Origin: Lasiosphaeris hirsuta
Taxonomy: Eukaryota; Ascomycota; Sordariomycetes; Sordariales; Lasiosphaeriaceae
Assembly: GCA_030549175.1 (NCBI GenBank)
Contig: JAUKUA010000002.1
Location: 3,348,001-3,412,000, forward strand
Direction: 5' to 3'
Length of the DNA: 64,000 nt
Shown here one piece after another: positions 1 through 11,000 of the stretch. Every line of letters starts with the position of its first letter. Position 1 is the stretch's first letter. The position numbers and the translations under genes are program-made. The notes beneath the pieces are model-generated. The model was not told the origin of the DNA. It saw nothing but the letters and a program-made list of their open reading frames with translations, and did not search any database.

Positions 1-769
1 AGAGACAGACCGACTGATCGGCAGTCACGAGCCGCTGGATCCCAATCAGATGAAAAGTTTTGTCCTGCAGAATCCGACGGCTGAAAGCATTCTTTTCCAG
101 AGCACTTGGTGCTGCTGTTGTTTTTCGGCAGGCTGCAGGACGGCTGGGTGGATGGACGTCGAACTGCACGCCCAGCTTGATGTTCGCCCTGTCATGGACG
201 GGTCAATTTTGGCCGCTGTCTTTGCACATGCGGGGGGCACAACATAGGGTATACCTGCTGTAGGACTCTGGAGTGTGGCTCGAGAGACCAGGGGCAAGTC
301 TGCCTCGTTTCTACGCCTCAAACAGACATGGCGGTAGCTCGCGGCTCGTCTCTGTGGTGCTGGTGGCTTTGTGGGGATGAGGAAGAGGCTGCTATTGGAT
401 ATGCAGGTCAGGATTTCCACATTCAAGAGACCTGCCGAACCAGGTCCTGCGGGGGAACATAATTTCACTCCTGGTTCCTTGCATGTCAACCGCAGCAACC
501 ACGACACGGAGGCTCAAGTTACACACATGCACGGGACAGGGCGTGTGCTGTGTAAATGAGGATGCCTAGAATATAAGTCCTGCCGTGAACCCCGGGACAG
601 CCTCCTCCAAAAGGTCCTTCTCCATCCGCGCCGTGTTGACACTCCATCGCGCTTACAGTCATTACTTTCAGTCATTACTTGCCCTCAACCAAAAGAAGAA
701 GGAAAGAAAAAAACACATTCGCTTTAGAGACCCACTCCTTCACAATCCCAAACCGACACCACAGCCAAG
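1..769. other. left-edge region without a supported gene
   Basis: Open frames exist on both strands (the longest is 153 codons on the minus strand, 46-507), but none shows a recognisable domain, signal peptide or splice structure. The last 100 bp is A-rich and precedes the ATG at 770, so it probably holds the promoter and leader of that gene. No RNA gene was seen. Confidence 0.4.
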
Positions 770-1502
770 ATGCGCACCACCGTCCTCCTCCTCGCCGCCA
801 CGGCCATCACCTCGGCCTCGGCCGCCCTCAACCTCGAGAACCCCATGTCGACGCTCAACCGGCGCCAAGCCTTCGACCCGGATGAGACGACGAGTACGGG
901 CGCCAACTGTGTCGACGCCTTCGGACCCGGCTACGTCGAGTGCGTGCCAGAAAAGGACTTTGAGCCGCGCCTGTGCATCAACCCGTCCGAGGGCGAGATC
1001 TGCTGCGAGAACAAGTGGGGCTGCCCGGCCGAGTCCTTCTGTCTGGTCCAGGACCTGTGCTGTCCCGAGGTAGCTTCCTTCCCCAGTTCCTCTTCATCCA
1101 CCATCGTGGATAGGAAAACTGACAAAATCTCAGGGCACCGACCCGGCTTCGTGCGCGTCGCAGAACGGCGTCAACCTGCCCCCCAACTTCGTCAAGACCA
1201 CGGCCGCGCCCATCGCGGCGACCGCCACGGCCGAGGCGAGCGCATCGGCCTCCGACGTCGGGTATGACGATGTGTTCTCATCATCCGACGACGTTGGTGG
1301 GTTCTACACGACCGAGAAGACTGCGGGCGTCACGGGGCTCGAGACGTCGGCGACCTCGACGGCGCTGTTCGGCGGCCAGACCACCGCCACCACGACCCGT
1401 GCCTCGGCGACCACCTCCAAGGCGGTGCTTTCGGGCGCCGGCCAGGAGCGGGTTGGGTTCGTGGCCGCTGTGTTGGGGGCTGTGGCGGCTTTGGTGCTTT
1501 GA
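770..1502 (+). CDS. secreted Cys-rich protein with Ser/Thr-rich stalk and GPI-type C-terminus
   Basis: Two exons, 770-1069 and 1134-1502, separated by a 64-nt intron (GTAGCT...CTCAG) and giving 222 aa. The first ~19 residues (MRTTVLLLAATAITSASAA) are a signal peptide. Residues ~45-105 hold about ten cysteines, including two adjacent Cys pairs, which suggests a disulfide-bonded extracellular domain. Residues ~115-195 are Ala/Ser/Thr-rich like an O-glycosylated stalk. The protein ends in a hydrophobic tail (GFVAAVLGAVAALVL), the usual GPI-anchor signal. It is probably a cell-wall or plasma-membrane surface protein. I do not recognise a named family. The open frame reading through the intron gives a non-hydrophobic Arg-rich end, so the spliced form is preferred. 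Confidence 0.85.
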
Positions 1503-2634
1503 AGGGGTCGGTAGGGGATGATGCACTGGAGTCTGGTGGTTGAAGAGGATGTGGGAACTTTGCAGAATAGAATATACCCGATCAGGAAGTAGATAATGGT
1601 CTTGTTTATCATCAATAGGAAAAACTCAATGGCAAGAACTCATGTCTTGGGTGTCTAACCTGAGGGGCGACGGTGATGTAGCGAACAAATAGAGCGCTGC
1701 AGACAGAAACCAGAATAGCAGACAAAGAAACCAGAATAGCAGACAAAGAAACCAGAATAGCAGACAAAGAAACCAGAATAAGGGAGGCATTTACCTGTTG
1801 ACTTGCGCACATTGCATAAGAGTACTGTCCTGAGCACAAAGAGAGCCAAGCCCTAGGTTTAAAAGTCGTGTCGTACCTCGGCATTTGCCGTCGTTTCCAG
1901 GTGACTCAATACCTGGGCTGAACATTCACATGGCTACTTGTGTTCATCGAATACGGATATAATTTACAATTTCATATTTTACTTCTACCTTTATACACCG
2001 GTTTTCTGTCAGGAGCATGGGGAGTTAGTAGTCCAAAAATCTTTGCCAATCTCAAAGAGAGTAGTCACCCCCAACCCGAACTTCTCCCTCATCATGGGTC
2101 CTCCAAGGGATTGCAGCACTCGGTAAGTAAAAGGGGCGCCGTGATTGTCGTGCACCACAATTTTGTTTTTACCGTGCTGACGAGTGATAGCGGAGCCACC
2201 GAGCGGTGTCGCGGTAATCCTGGTCCATCTCATGACTGCGACGAAGTATTGCCACCTACCGGTGGCCCGGTCCTGGGAACCTTTACTGAACTAGGTAGGT
2301 CTAGCGATTAGTTCTCTAGCAGTAAAATCTTAGGTCCAAATTCCACCACCTTTAGGAGGCTGCGCAACACTTCTTATAACCGTGAAAGTTGGCCCCTTCG
2401 AGTAACTTCCGGACATGGACGGGCCTTGAGTTAGGTAACGATGGGTGAGAATCTCATGCATTTCCGCGATATGGTCGATACAAACTTTCATTTTCGGCGG
2501 TTCAAGCTCCTCCTCTATGAGTGAGTGCGTAGAGGTAATCCAGCTTGATCGAAATGTCGAATGAGAAGCCTCGATGCCGAGTTAGGCTATACCTTATCTC
2601 GCCCGTATTCTGAGACTGGCGACGCAGAAATTGG
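1503..2634. other. intergenic, with a short tandem repeat
   Basis: No convincing gene. It contains the 21-bp tandem repeat described separately and AT-richer sequence around 1940-2000. Short open frames here have no recognisable product. Confidence 0.5.
1700..1779. repeat. 21-bp tandem repeat, about four copies
   Basis: The unit CAGACAAAGAAACCAGAATAG is repeated nearly perfectly about four times, the first copy slightly different. Minus-strand frames run through it and therefore look repetitive, but nothing else supports coding there. Confidence 0.9.
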
Positions 2635-2886
2635 CTAGTCCCCAAGGTCATGAAAGCCCAAGCCAGAAAGAGCGTCTTCTTTCATCAGCTCCCTGTTATC
2701 AAACTTTGAAAGCGGGACAGTCCAAGTCATAAGCCTGAATAGATTGTAAAGCAAGTGGCATGTTTGTTCGCGGCATGTCATGACAAGTTCCGTAAAGTCA
2801 TCCTTTCGCTTCCGGATTTGCGCCCACCCAAAAGCCTGTCTTGCCGGAGAGTTAGGTATTTCCATCAGTAGCCGCCTCTGGACCAC
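2635..2886 (-). other. possible exon or gene fragment, unidentified
   Basis: An 83-codon minus-strand frame with amphipathic composition (Arg/Lys/Glu and Leu rich). It lies downstream, on the same strand, of the broken reading frames at 3073-4157 and might be a further exon of that locus. No family is recognised and no clear splice sites link them. Confidence 0.2.
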
Positions 2887-3072
2887 CTCCTCTGCCGTGA
2901 TAGTTGGGGTTTCTTGACATCAAGGCTGTACATCTCCATTGAAGCGAGATCTCTAGACCATGCTCGCCTGATTTGCGTTTCACAGAAAGGTACTCAATGT
3001 ATGACTGTTCCGCACAATAACCCATAGCCTTGAGGACACATTTAGAGGGCCAAGGAACCCGACTCTTGAACC

Positions 3073-4157
3073 CTATTCTTGTTCACGGGATCCGACCGTG
3101 ACTCGGGGGGGATTCGGGTCGGATAATGAAGAAAAGCCATTCTCAATGAGCTGTAGCCATGTCAAAGGCGGCGGTGTAGATGGTGTCGTATCGCTTGTGC
3201 CTGTTTGAGAGGAATATTGATTGAGGAATCGTTCCGAAGACGAGGTAACGGGCAACGCCGCTGAGCTAGAGCTATGCACAGACTCCATCGCCGCTAGAGT
3301 GTAGATTCCGCCATTGAACCCAAGAGTTTGGCGGCCATGGAGTTCCCATTTGGACCAGTCTACTAGTTGTCCAAAATCCCTAGGGGTAATGGCTAGAGCT
3401 TTCGGGTGGAAGTATGTGTTAAGCACTTCATACCTCCGCGCCAATGCCGCATGTTGAAAATCGAACACTGCCCATGTCGACGGGTGATGCTCAGTCCGCA
3501 CGTGGAGGAGATTGAAAAGTTCAAGGGGGCTGTTGGACAGGACTGGAATACCCAAATACGGCGATAGCCAGGTCGTTCGGTATCTCGCAGATGTGCTGGA
3601 AATGTCGGCGTTCTTGTCCGAGCAGCCGTACGCTGGCACCAGACGGCGGGCACTGAATTGGAAGTTATGTAGGCCTCTCTCTCCAAGAAAATCTTCTCTG
3701 CCTTCAACCAACAGCTCTGACCAACGGCCAGCAATCATGTCCGACTTAGCTGCAAGGTCCCCAACCAGGTGCGCGCGTGTTCACTATCGATGCGTCCCCG
3801 GTACTTATCAACAAAACTCTGGGCTTCCTCATCAGTTTGGATGATTTGGGAGGCTGGGAATTTTTGAGGATGGCATACGGTGCAGCCCTCTTCACAGTCG
3901 AAGGGGGAGGGAGGGAGCTGGAGCTGGGGTCGAGGCGGCTGACCAAATACCGCAACTCCATAGTTCCTCGATGGCGTCTGGAGGCAATTTCTGAATCTTG
4001 GGCCCTCTATAGGACTTAGCGACAGCAAATCGGACGTACGGTCCCAATGGAAGACGAGTAGCTGCAAAAAGTCCTCCTCCGACCCATACATGCGAATGCC
4101 CCCAAAGGACCATTTCAGCCTCCCTAACAACAAACGAACAAATGTCAGGCGGGGCAA
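3073..4157 (-). pseudogene. unidentified gene in two overlapping frames, probably frameshifted
   Basis: Two minus-strand frames, 3735-4157 (140 codons) and 3073-3738 (221 codons), meet end to end. The coding character continues across the junction: near 3760-3790 the upstream frame ends in HARTWLGTLQLSRT-stop, while the neighbouring frame reads LVGDLAAKSDMIAGRW and runs on into the second. I tested a GTACCG...TTGCAG intron here and its phases do not match. A frameshift is therefore the simplest reading, though an unrecognised intron or a sequencing error is possible. The product has no domain I recognise. The CxxC near CEEGCTVCHP might be a metal-binding knuckle. Confidence 0.4.
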
Positions 4158-5217
4158 TGCTTTCGGAGACAGTTTTTGTGGTGTGTTCCTGGATACTAGA
4201 TACGCTGCCTAAGGCGGCTACTACTGTTGGCTGGGGTTGCTGGTCTGCTCACCAAGAGTCTTGCTGGGGGTGAGCATCTAGACCAATGTGAATAACTGCT
4301 GTGCGAGTGATAACCCAACTGGCTCAAGATGAAGCCTTTGTTGTTGGAAACAAGACATCGTTATGTCATGCTTCTTTGGAGGGTAGCTGCCGAGAGAATT
4401 GCACGACCCGATTTCAATGTGTTTTGCCGTTTGGGCCCAACCGTCCCAGCTCTTGCTTCAGAGAGAAGGCTTCGGGCACAAGGCGCAGGCACGGCTGGGA
4501 TGCATCCAGGGCTTTGTGCGCGAGGCTTGCTGGTCGGGCTTGAGGATAGGTAGTGAAATATCAGGTACGTGGAGGGGCGACGACAAACAACGTCAGCTTG
4601 GGCAGCATGCTCGAGCAGGGCGATGGTGGATGTGGTCAGCGGTCGGCAACGTGGCTGCATGCGGTGCGCATGGAACATTTGGCAGGCACGCAGGCCAATC
4701 ACTGCAGGACAATGGGACAATGCCATGCGAACACCAAAAAGGTACACACAGCACCTGCGCACCCGCTTTGGCTGACAGGAGTGACAGGGTGAGGGGTCAG
4801 CCCCCCCCACTCTCAAGTTACCCACAAATCCAAATTCCCAGGGCTTCCAGAGGGCCAACAATCGTCCAGGTCGGCCTTTCATCGTGCATCGTGCATCGCA
4901 TCCCCCATTCACTGCTGCAAGTGTTGAAAGCCTCCTCCTGGAGGGCCACGATGCTATCGCTCGAAAAGCTCGAGGTGCCACGCCCCTACTCCGACACCTT
5001 TGGCCTCGCCAGCTCCTGGACAGTCTGACCGTTATAAGGCGCCCCCCTCCATCGCCATCTGCAGCACTCTTTACCTTACCTACAACTGCCAGGCGGAGTG
5101 CATCGCCCGTCGCAACCGCAACCGCAACCGCCTCCGCAATCGACAGCCGCAGCCAGGTCCCGACTCGGTCGGTCCCGACTTCCCTGACCGCCTGCCCATC
5201 CAACCATCGCCGCAACC
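4158..5217. other. intergenic region upstream of the 5218 gene
   Basis: Several overlapping frames on both strands (up to 284 codons on the minus strand) show no recognisable protein. The ~180 bp before 5218 is C-rich and T-poor on the plus strand, as expected of a fungal leader, and runs into the start ATG in the context ACCATGG. Confidence 0.4.
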
Positions 5218-6276
5218 ATGGCTGACTCGCCCTTCTCGACGCCCAAGAGGAAGCATGCGCAGCTCTTCAACGACGACCATGACAATTCCAATCTTTACAC
5301 CTCGACCCAATTCACTTTCGATCCACACTCTCCCCTCAAGGACGGCAGCGCGAGCCCCCGCACTAATGTTGCTCATCGCTTCAGCGGCCTCGACCTCGGG
5401 GGCGGGGGCGGGGTTAGCGATCCAAGACCATCGCAATCACCCGGCCCCAACATGAAGTCGCTCCCCTTCAGCCACGTCTTTGGGTCCCTGCAGATCGACG
5501 CTCGAGGCGATGGGGCCCGGAAACGGATGAAACTGCTAGACGGCGAATTGCCCGATGCCGACATTCCCGACCTGCACGTCTCTGTTGCCGCCCGGCATGA
5601 CCCCACCTCCCCGGCTTACCGCAGCGCTGGATACGCAACTACCACATCTCGAAAGTCTGGAAGCCAAAGTCCGCGACAGCGATCTCCAGGAGCGGTCAAG
5701 TTCGCACTCGACACTGCCGTCGTCGAGCAATCCGAGAAGGTAGCCAATACGGGGTCCAGTCGTAGCTCACGCTTTCAGGCTTCGCCATCACTGCCAAAAA
5801 CATCCACGGACGACACCCACAAACCCCTCAGGGGCAAGCGCGCCGGCACGCCCCCGCTGGCCTACAAACCTAGCCCCGGCGCGAAGCCCCTCATGCCCGC
5901 CAAGAGCGAGACCGACGTCGTCAGCAGCAGCAGCAGCCCCGGCTCCGACGACACCTTCATCACGGACCCGCTGCGGGCCAGCCTGACGTGGCACGACGAC
6001 GAGATCACCATCTACGACCCCGACGACAGCGACGACGACGGCACGGGCATCAACGGCATCGGGTTCAAGCCGACGCCTGCCATCGCCCATGCGCGCACCG
6101 TCAAGCGCAAGCAGCAGCTGGCCGAGTACCGCAAGCGCGAGGAACGCGAGGCGCGTGCGAAGCGCAGCCAGCGCCGGAGGGGGAGTCCCGTGCCGGGGCT
6201 GGTTGAGCTCAAGGGGACGGTGGAGAGGAGGAAGGTCCGGTTCATGGAGAGCGCGACGGAGCTGCTTTCATTTTAA
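5218..6276 (+). CDS. conserved-looking hypothetical protein, disordered and charged, possibly nuclear
   Basis: A single open frame of 352 aa starting at an ATG in the context ACCATGG. The protein is largely low complexity: Ser/Pro-rich from ~1 to 250 with many SP/TP sites (STPKRK, SQSPRQRSPG), an acidic run DPDDSDDD near 265, then a highly basic helix (~285-320: VKRKQQLAEYRKREEREARAKR) and a short C-terminal tail. The basic Lys/Arg clusters and many proline-directed phosphorylation sites suggest a nuclear protein, but that is inference. No enzymatic domain is visible. The strong coding bias and absence of stops argue that it is real. Confidence 0.8.
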   Translation: MADSPFSTPKRKHAQLFNDDHDNSNLYTSTQFTFDPHSPLKDGSASPRTNVAHRFSGLDLGGGGGVSDPRPSQSPGPNMKSLPFSHVFGSLQIDARGDGARKRMKLLDGELPDADIPDLHVSVAARHDPTSPAYRSAGYATTTSRKSGSQSPRQRSPGAVKFALDTAVVEQSEKVANTGSSRSSRFQASPSLPKTSTDDTHKPLRGKRAGTPPLAYKPSPGAKPLMPAKSETDVVSSSSSPGSDDTFITDPLRASLTWHDDEITIYDPDDSDDDGTGINGIGFKPTPAIAHARTVKRKQQLAEYRKREEREARAKRSQRRRGSPVPGLVELKGTVERRKVRFMESATELLSF

Positions 6277-6772
6277 ATAATGGGTAATGAGGCGTTTGTG
6301 TTTTAGGGATAGGCTGGGGGCTTCAGGAATATGGGTTCTGATGACTCTTTTCGGTCAGCGAGCGAGCGAAAACGCGTTTGCCGATGGAATTGTTCTGTTT
6401 CGGGGCGTTAGCATGAAGGGAAGGAAGTCTTCGTCTGGGAAAACAGGAGGTGACTAGGCAAGGCGAACCGCGGAAGGCGGACTGGCGCTTTGAATATATC
6501 ACGGAGTTCGCTGGGGGGTACTGGGGGCAGGGAGTACAATAGCTGGGAGCTTCTGGCGATTAGCTTCGAGCAGCTTGAGCTGCTGTTGCAGTCCTTACTG
6601 GTGGCTCGATTCTTTCCAGGTAGGATAGGGCTCCGTCCAACGAAAATAGCGAGATCTTTCATTTTATCTTCAGTGGCTGCTGGTGGACAAAATGGTACAC
6701 GCGAGAGCCTTTGAGGAAAACCCGCGGTAATGATATACACCGCTCAACATACACTCGTCCTCGTAACACCCC
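6277..6772. other. convergent intergenic region
   Basis: Lies between the plus-strand gene ending at 6276 and the minus-strand COX20 ending at 6773, so it holds both 3' ends. No gene or conserved element is recognised. Confidence 0.5.
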
Positions 6773-7306
6773 CTACCAAAACTTCCACCCCCTCTTCCTC
6801 CCCTCCTCCTCCTCCTCCTTCCTCACCCGCTCCCTCTCCTCAGCCGCCCTCCTCTCCTCGGCCTCGGCCTTCTCCCGCGCCTGCCGCGCTGTGTACACCT
6901 CCACCATGCGCACCATCTTCTCGCGCTCCGCCCGCCGTCCGTACTGGCACCACTCGTACTGGACCAGCGCCGCCAGCGCGCCTGTCCCTACCGCCCAGTT
7001 GGCCGCGCGCGGCGCCGGCAGCCCAATCACCCACCGGAGGATGCCGATGCCCGCACCCGCCCCGATGCCCGTCAGGAAGCCCTGCTGCGAGCACGGCGAG
7101 CGGTGGACCGTCAGGAAGTCCGCCGGCTTAATGGCTGTTATGGCGTCTTTGATCTTGGCGGGCGGGGTCGGTGGTGGGAGGGGGGTTGTGGGCGTTGTGG
7201 GCGTTGTGGTCGGAGAGGGGGTCGTGGGTGGTGGTGTTGGTGTCGTGAGCCAGGACCGGGTTGGGTCGGGGCTGTTGTTCCCCGAGGATGGGGGTTGTGT
7301 GGACAT
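6773..7306 (-). CDS. COX20: cytochrome c oxidase assembly protein COX20
   Basis: Single exon, 177 aa. A Pro/Thr-rich N-terminal region (residues 1-50) is followed by the COX20/FAM36A core: a PADFLTVHRSPCSQQGFLTGIGAG segment, a first membrane helix, then NWAVGTGALAALVQYEWCQYGRR forming the second helix with the typical YEWCQ motif. A strongly charged coiled-coil tail (~130-177) rich in Glu, Arg and Lys follows. COX20 is a mitochondrial inner-membrane chaperone that handles newly made Cox2 during complex IV assembly. The length is within the usual range. It is transcribed toward the 5218 gene and divergently from POL2. Confidence 0.88.
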   Translation of the reverse strand: MSTQPPSSGNNSPDPTRSWLTTPTPPPTTPSPTTTPTTPTTPLPPPTPPAKIKDAITAIKPADFLTVHRSPCSQQGFLTGIGAGAGIGILRWVIGLPAPRAANWAVGTGALAALVQYEWCQYGRRAEREKMVRMVEVYTARQAREKAEAEERRAAEERERVRKEEEEEGRKRGWKFW

Positions 7307-8054
7307 GATGTAAGACCGGGGGGTTTGAGAGGTGGCGTAGTATGAACTGGGTGCGACTTCGAGGCTGTCAAGATTCAGCGTTTGAGGGAGTTGTTTATGC
7401 TGGGCAACTGTGATGTCAATTGCGGCTGGCCCTCGTTTATTTCTAGTAGAAACACAGTGTTGACCAATTTCGCTTCAATTCTCAACTGACCTGATAATTT
7501 TACCGACTGAAGGGCGTCCAGAAGGCCGGCAAGCAAAGCTTCCTTCCCAAATTTGCGTGATCCGCGACAGCTTCACAAGCTTTCCCGAGTCTGCGTGCTT
7601 TCGCCAAGGTGACGCAGGGTTAGGGTCGTCAGCTGTGGGGTTCGTCGGCCCCTGCTTCCATTGGCCGCGGCTCTCCTGAAAACAGCGTCGTGCTGCACCC
7701 CGCCAAACAGGGGCTGGCCCGTCGCGTCACGGCAGCAGGGAAGTCGCGCTGGTCGCGTCGGCTTGCACGCTAGTTTAATGGGATTCTTCATCCACACACA
7801 CACACACACACACACACAGTGCCCTCCCGAGACACTCCAAATCGGTGAAACGAGGCCAATGTTCTAGGGGACGCAATCTTTTCACGACTTCTCTGGCTTT
7901 GCGTGTTCATTTCTCTATGCAGGGCCATTCCCACTCTCTTTTTTAACGTCCTCGTCTCTTTTTTTTCCACCGTAGGGCGACTCCTGGCAAAACAGGGGTA
8001 GCAGGAGAGAGGAGCGTCCGACAGCCCGGGGACAACAGCCTCTCGCCCGCAACG
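7307..8054. promoter_or_regulatory. divergent promoter region between COX20 and POL2
   Basis: About 750 bp separate the two start codons, so the region must hold both promoters. It contains a (CA)n tract at 7793-7818 and T-rich tracts at ~7938-7970 just upstream of the POL2 ATG. No specific binding site can be assigned with confidence. Confidence 0.5.
7793..7818. repeat. (CA)n microsatellite
   Basis: About thirteen uninterrupted CA dinucleotides within the COX20/POL2 intergenic region. Confidence 0.95.
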
Positions 8055-11000
8055 ATGCCCAACACATCTCTTCGACGGCCGCAAAACGGCTACCGCCGCG
8101 GCGGCAAGACTGCCTATCATGGCGCTAGGACAAAAACCTTCGCCGCAACCTCGGGCGGCCGCGGCGAGGCCACCTCGACAGACGAGAAGTGGGAGCGGAC
8201 AGCCCTCGCCCACCAGATCGACGAGAACATGGGCTTTGCCCGCTACGATGCAGGACGCAAGCGCGACGGCTGGCTCGTTAACGTCCAGCCGACATCGATT
8301 GACGATCCCCGAGTCCCTGGAGGCAGCGGCAGAGCCGCCCTCGACTGCTACTTCATCGAGGAGGACGGGTCGACGTTCAAGGCCACGGTCGAGTACGAGC
8401 CCTACTTCCTCATCGCCTGCCGGAAAGGACACGAGGGCGATGTGGAGGAGTGGTGCAAGCGAGTGCCGGGCGGCGGCGTCATCAAGTCGGTCAAGAAGTT
8501 GGAGAAGGAGGACCTCAAGATGCCCAACCATTTGCTGGGCTACCGACGGACATTTCTCGAGTTGAGGTTCCATAATGTGCAGGACTTGCTGGCGGCCAGG
8601 CGAGATATCGCCCCAATTGCGGAGAAGAACAAGAAGGGCATGGATGCCATGGACACATATGCCGAGGTTGCGACGTGGGTTCCCTCGATTGACCCCTGCT
8701 GGGGGGGGGGCGCTACCGTCTGCTAACGAAATTTCTGTAGGGCCAATGCCGATTTCGACCTGTTTGATGACGACTTACGAGATGATGACCGACGAAATAC
8801 TACCTCTTTTGCGGAAGCGAGTGACTTTATTGTTGATATTCGGGAATACGACGTGCCGTACCACGTTAGAGTAATGATAGACTTGGGTGAGTGCTGGATC
8901 GCAAGGCTTGAGGGACAGGGCTAACCTGCCACAGACATTCGAGTTGGTGTTTGGTATTTTGTCGAGGCCAAAAATGGGGTTACCACGATTGTTCGCGACC
9001 ACGACCGCTTGGCGCCAGCCGACCCTGTCGTGATGGCTTACGATATCGAAACGTGCAAGTCGCCCTTGAAGTTCCCCGACGCCGCGGTCGATCAGATCAT
9101 GATGATATCCTACATGATTGACGGCCAGGGGTTCCTAATCACCAACCGCGAGGTCATTTCCGAAGACATTGCCGACTTTGACTACACGCCGAGGCCGGAA
9201 TACCCTGGGCCGTTTATGATCTTCAACGAGCCAGACGAGAAGACACTGATCGAGCGCTTCTTCCTGCACATCAAGGAAGCTCGGCCGACGGTGATTGCCA
9301 CTTACAACGGCGATTTCTTTGATTGGCCCTACGTTGAGACCCGCGCTAGTGTCAATGGCATTGACATGTATCACGAAATCGGGTGGAAGAGGGACACCGA
9401 GGACCAGTTCAAATGCAACTACAGTGTCCACATGGACTGCTTTCACTGGGTCAACCGAGACAGTTATCTGCCCCAGGGTAGTCGAGGCTTGAAGGCTGTC
9501 ACAGTCGCCAAGCTAGGCTACGATCCCGACGAGCTCGATCCCGAACTCATGACGCCATACGCGAGCGAGAGACCACAGACATTGGCAGAGTATTCGGTCT
9601 CCGATGCCGTTGCGACCTACTATCTGTACATGAAATATGTGCACCCCTTCATCTTCTCGCTTTGTACCATTCTGCCTCTCGGCCCAGACGACACGTTGAG
9701 GAAGGGGACGGGGACCTTGTGCGAGATGTTGCTCATGGTGCAGGCCTACCAACAGGGAATTGTACTCCCAAACAAGCACATTTCAGCAAAAGAATCGTTC
9801 TGGGAAGGTCATTTGCTGGACTCGGAAACATACGTTGGCGGTCACGTCGAGAGTATCGAGGCCGGCGTGTTTCGGGCAGATATCCCGGTGAACTTTGCTG
9901 TGGACCCTGGGGCAATTGATGAGCTGCTTCGTGATCTTGACGCCGCATTGGAGTTCAGTATCACGGTCGAGGAGAAGAAGTCAATGGACGACATTGCCAA
10001 CTACGACGAGATCAAGAAGCAAATTGCGGCCAAGTTAGCCAGCCTCAAGGAGACGCCGAACCGAACCGAACGACCCCTGATCTACCATCTCGATGTTGCC
10101 TCCATGTACCCCAACATCATGACAACAAACCGTCTGCAGCCAGACTCGATGATTTCAGAATCCGATTGCGCCGCATGCGACTTCAATCGACCGGGGAAAA
10201 CCTGTGACAGGAGAATGCCGTGGGCGTGGAGAGGAGAGTATCTTCCTGCCAAGCGCGACGAGTACAACATGATCAGACATGCGCTCGAGAACGAGAGATT
10301 TCCGGGCAAGCACGCCAACAGCCCGATACTAACATTCGACGAGCTGAGTGCAGACGAGCAAGCCGGACTCATTCGGAAACGTCTGCAGCTGTACTCGCAA
10401 AAGGTTTACCACAAGATTCACGATTCCACCACCATCGTTCGGGAAGCCATCATTTGTCAGCGTGAGAACCCCTTCTACATCAACACTGTGCGTGATTTCC
10501 GAGATCGCCGATACGACTACAAGGGCAAGGCAAAGGAATGGAAGGGCAAGACTGAGGGCCTCAAGAGCTCAGGGGCGTCCTCTACCGAAGTTGAGAAGGC
10601 GAAGAAGATGATCATTCTTTTCGACTCCCTACAGCTTGCCCACAAGGTCATTCTGAACTCCTTCTACGGCTACGTCATGCGAAAAGGATCGAGATGGTAC
10701 TCCATGGAAATGGCTGGCGTCACCTGCTTGACAGGAGCCAAGATCATCCAAATGGCCAGGCAACTTGTTGAACGCCTAGGCCGGCCACTGGAGCTTGACA
10801 CGGATGGTATTTGGTGCATGTTGCCAGCCACATTTCCCGAGAATTTTGCTTTCAAGCTCAAGAACGGCAAGAAGCTGGCCATCTCCTACCCCTGCGTCAT
10901 GTTGAACCACCTCGTCCACGCAAAGTTCACCAACCACCAATACCAAACCTTGGTGGACCCCAGCAACTTCAAGTACGAGACGCACAGCGATAACTCCATC

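Noticed and set aside
4361..5215. 284-codon minus-strand open frame upstream of the 5218 gene
   Set aside because: Arg/Cys/Ala-rich translation typical of antisense GC-rich DNA, no domain, and it covers the promoter and leader of the plus-strand gene.
7600..7640. Telomere-like GGGTTAGGG word
   Set aside because: A single occurrence in a promoter region, with others scattered in the window and no tandem array.
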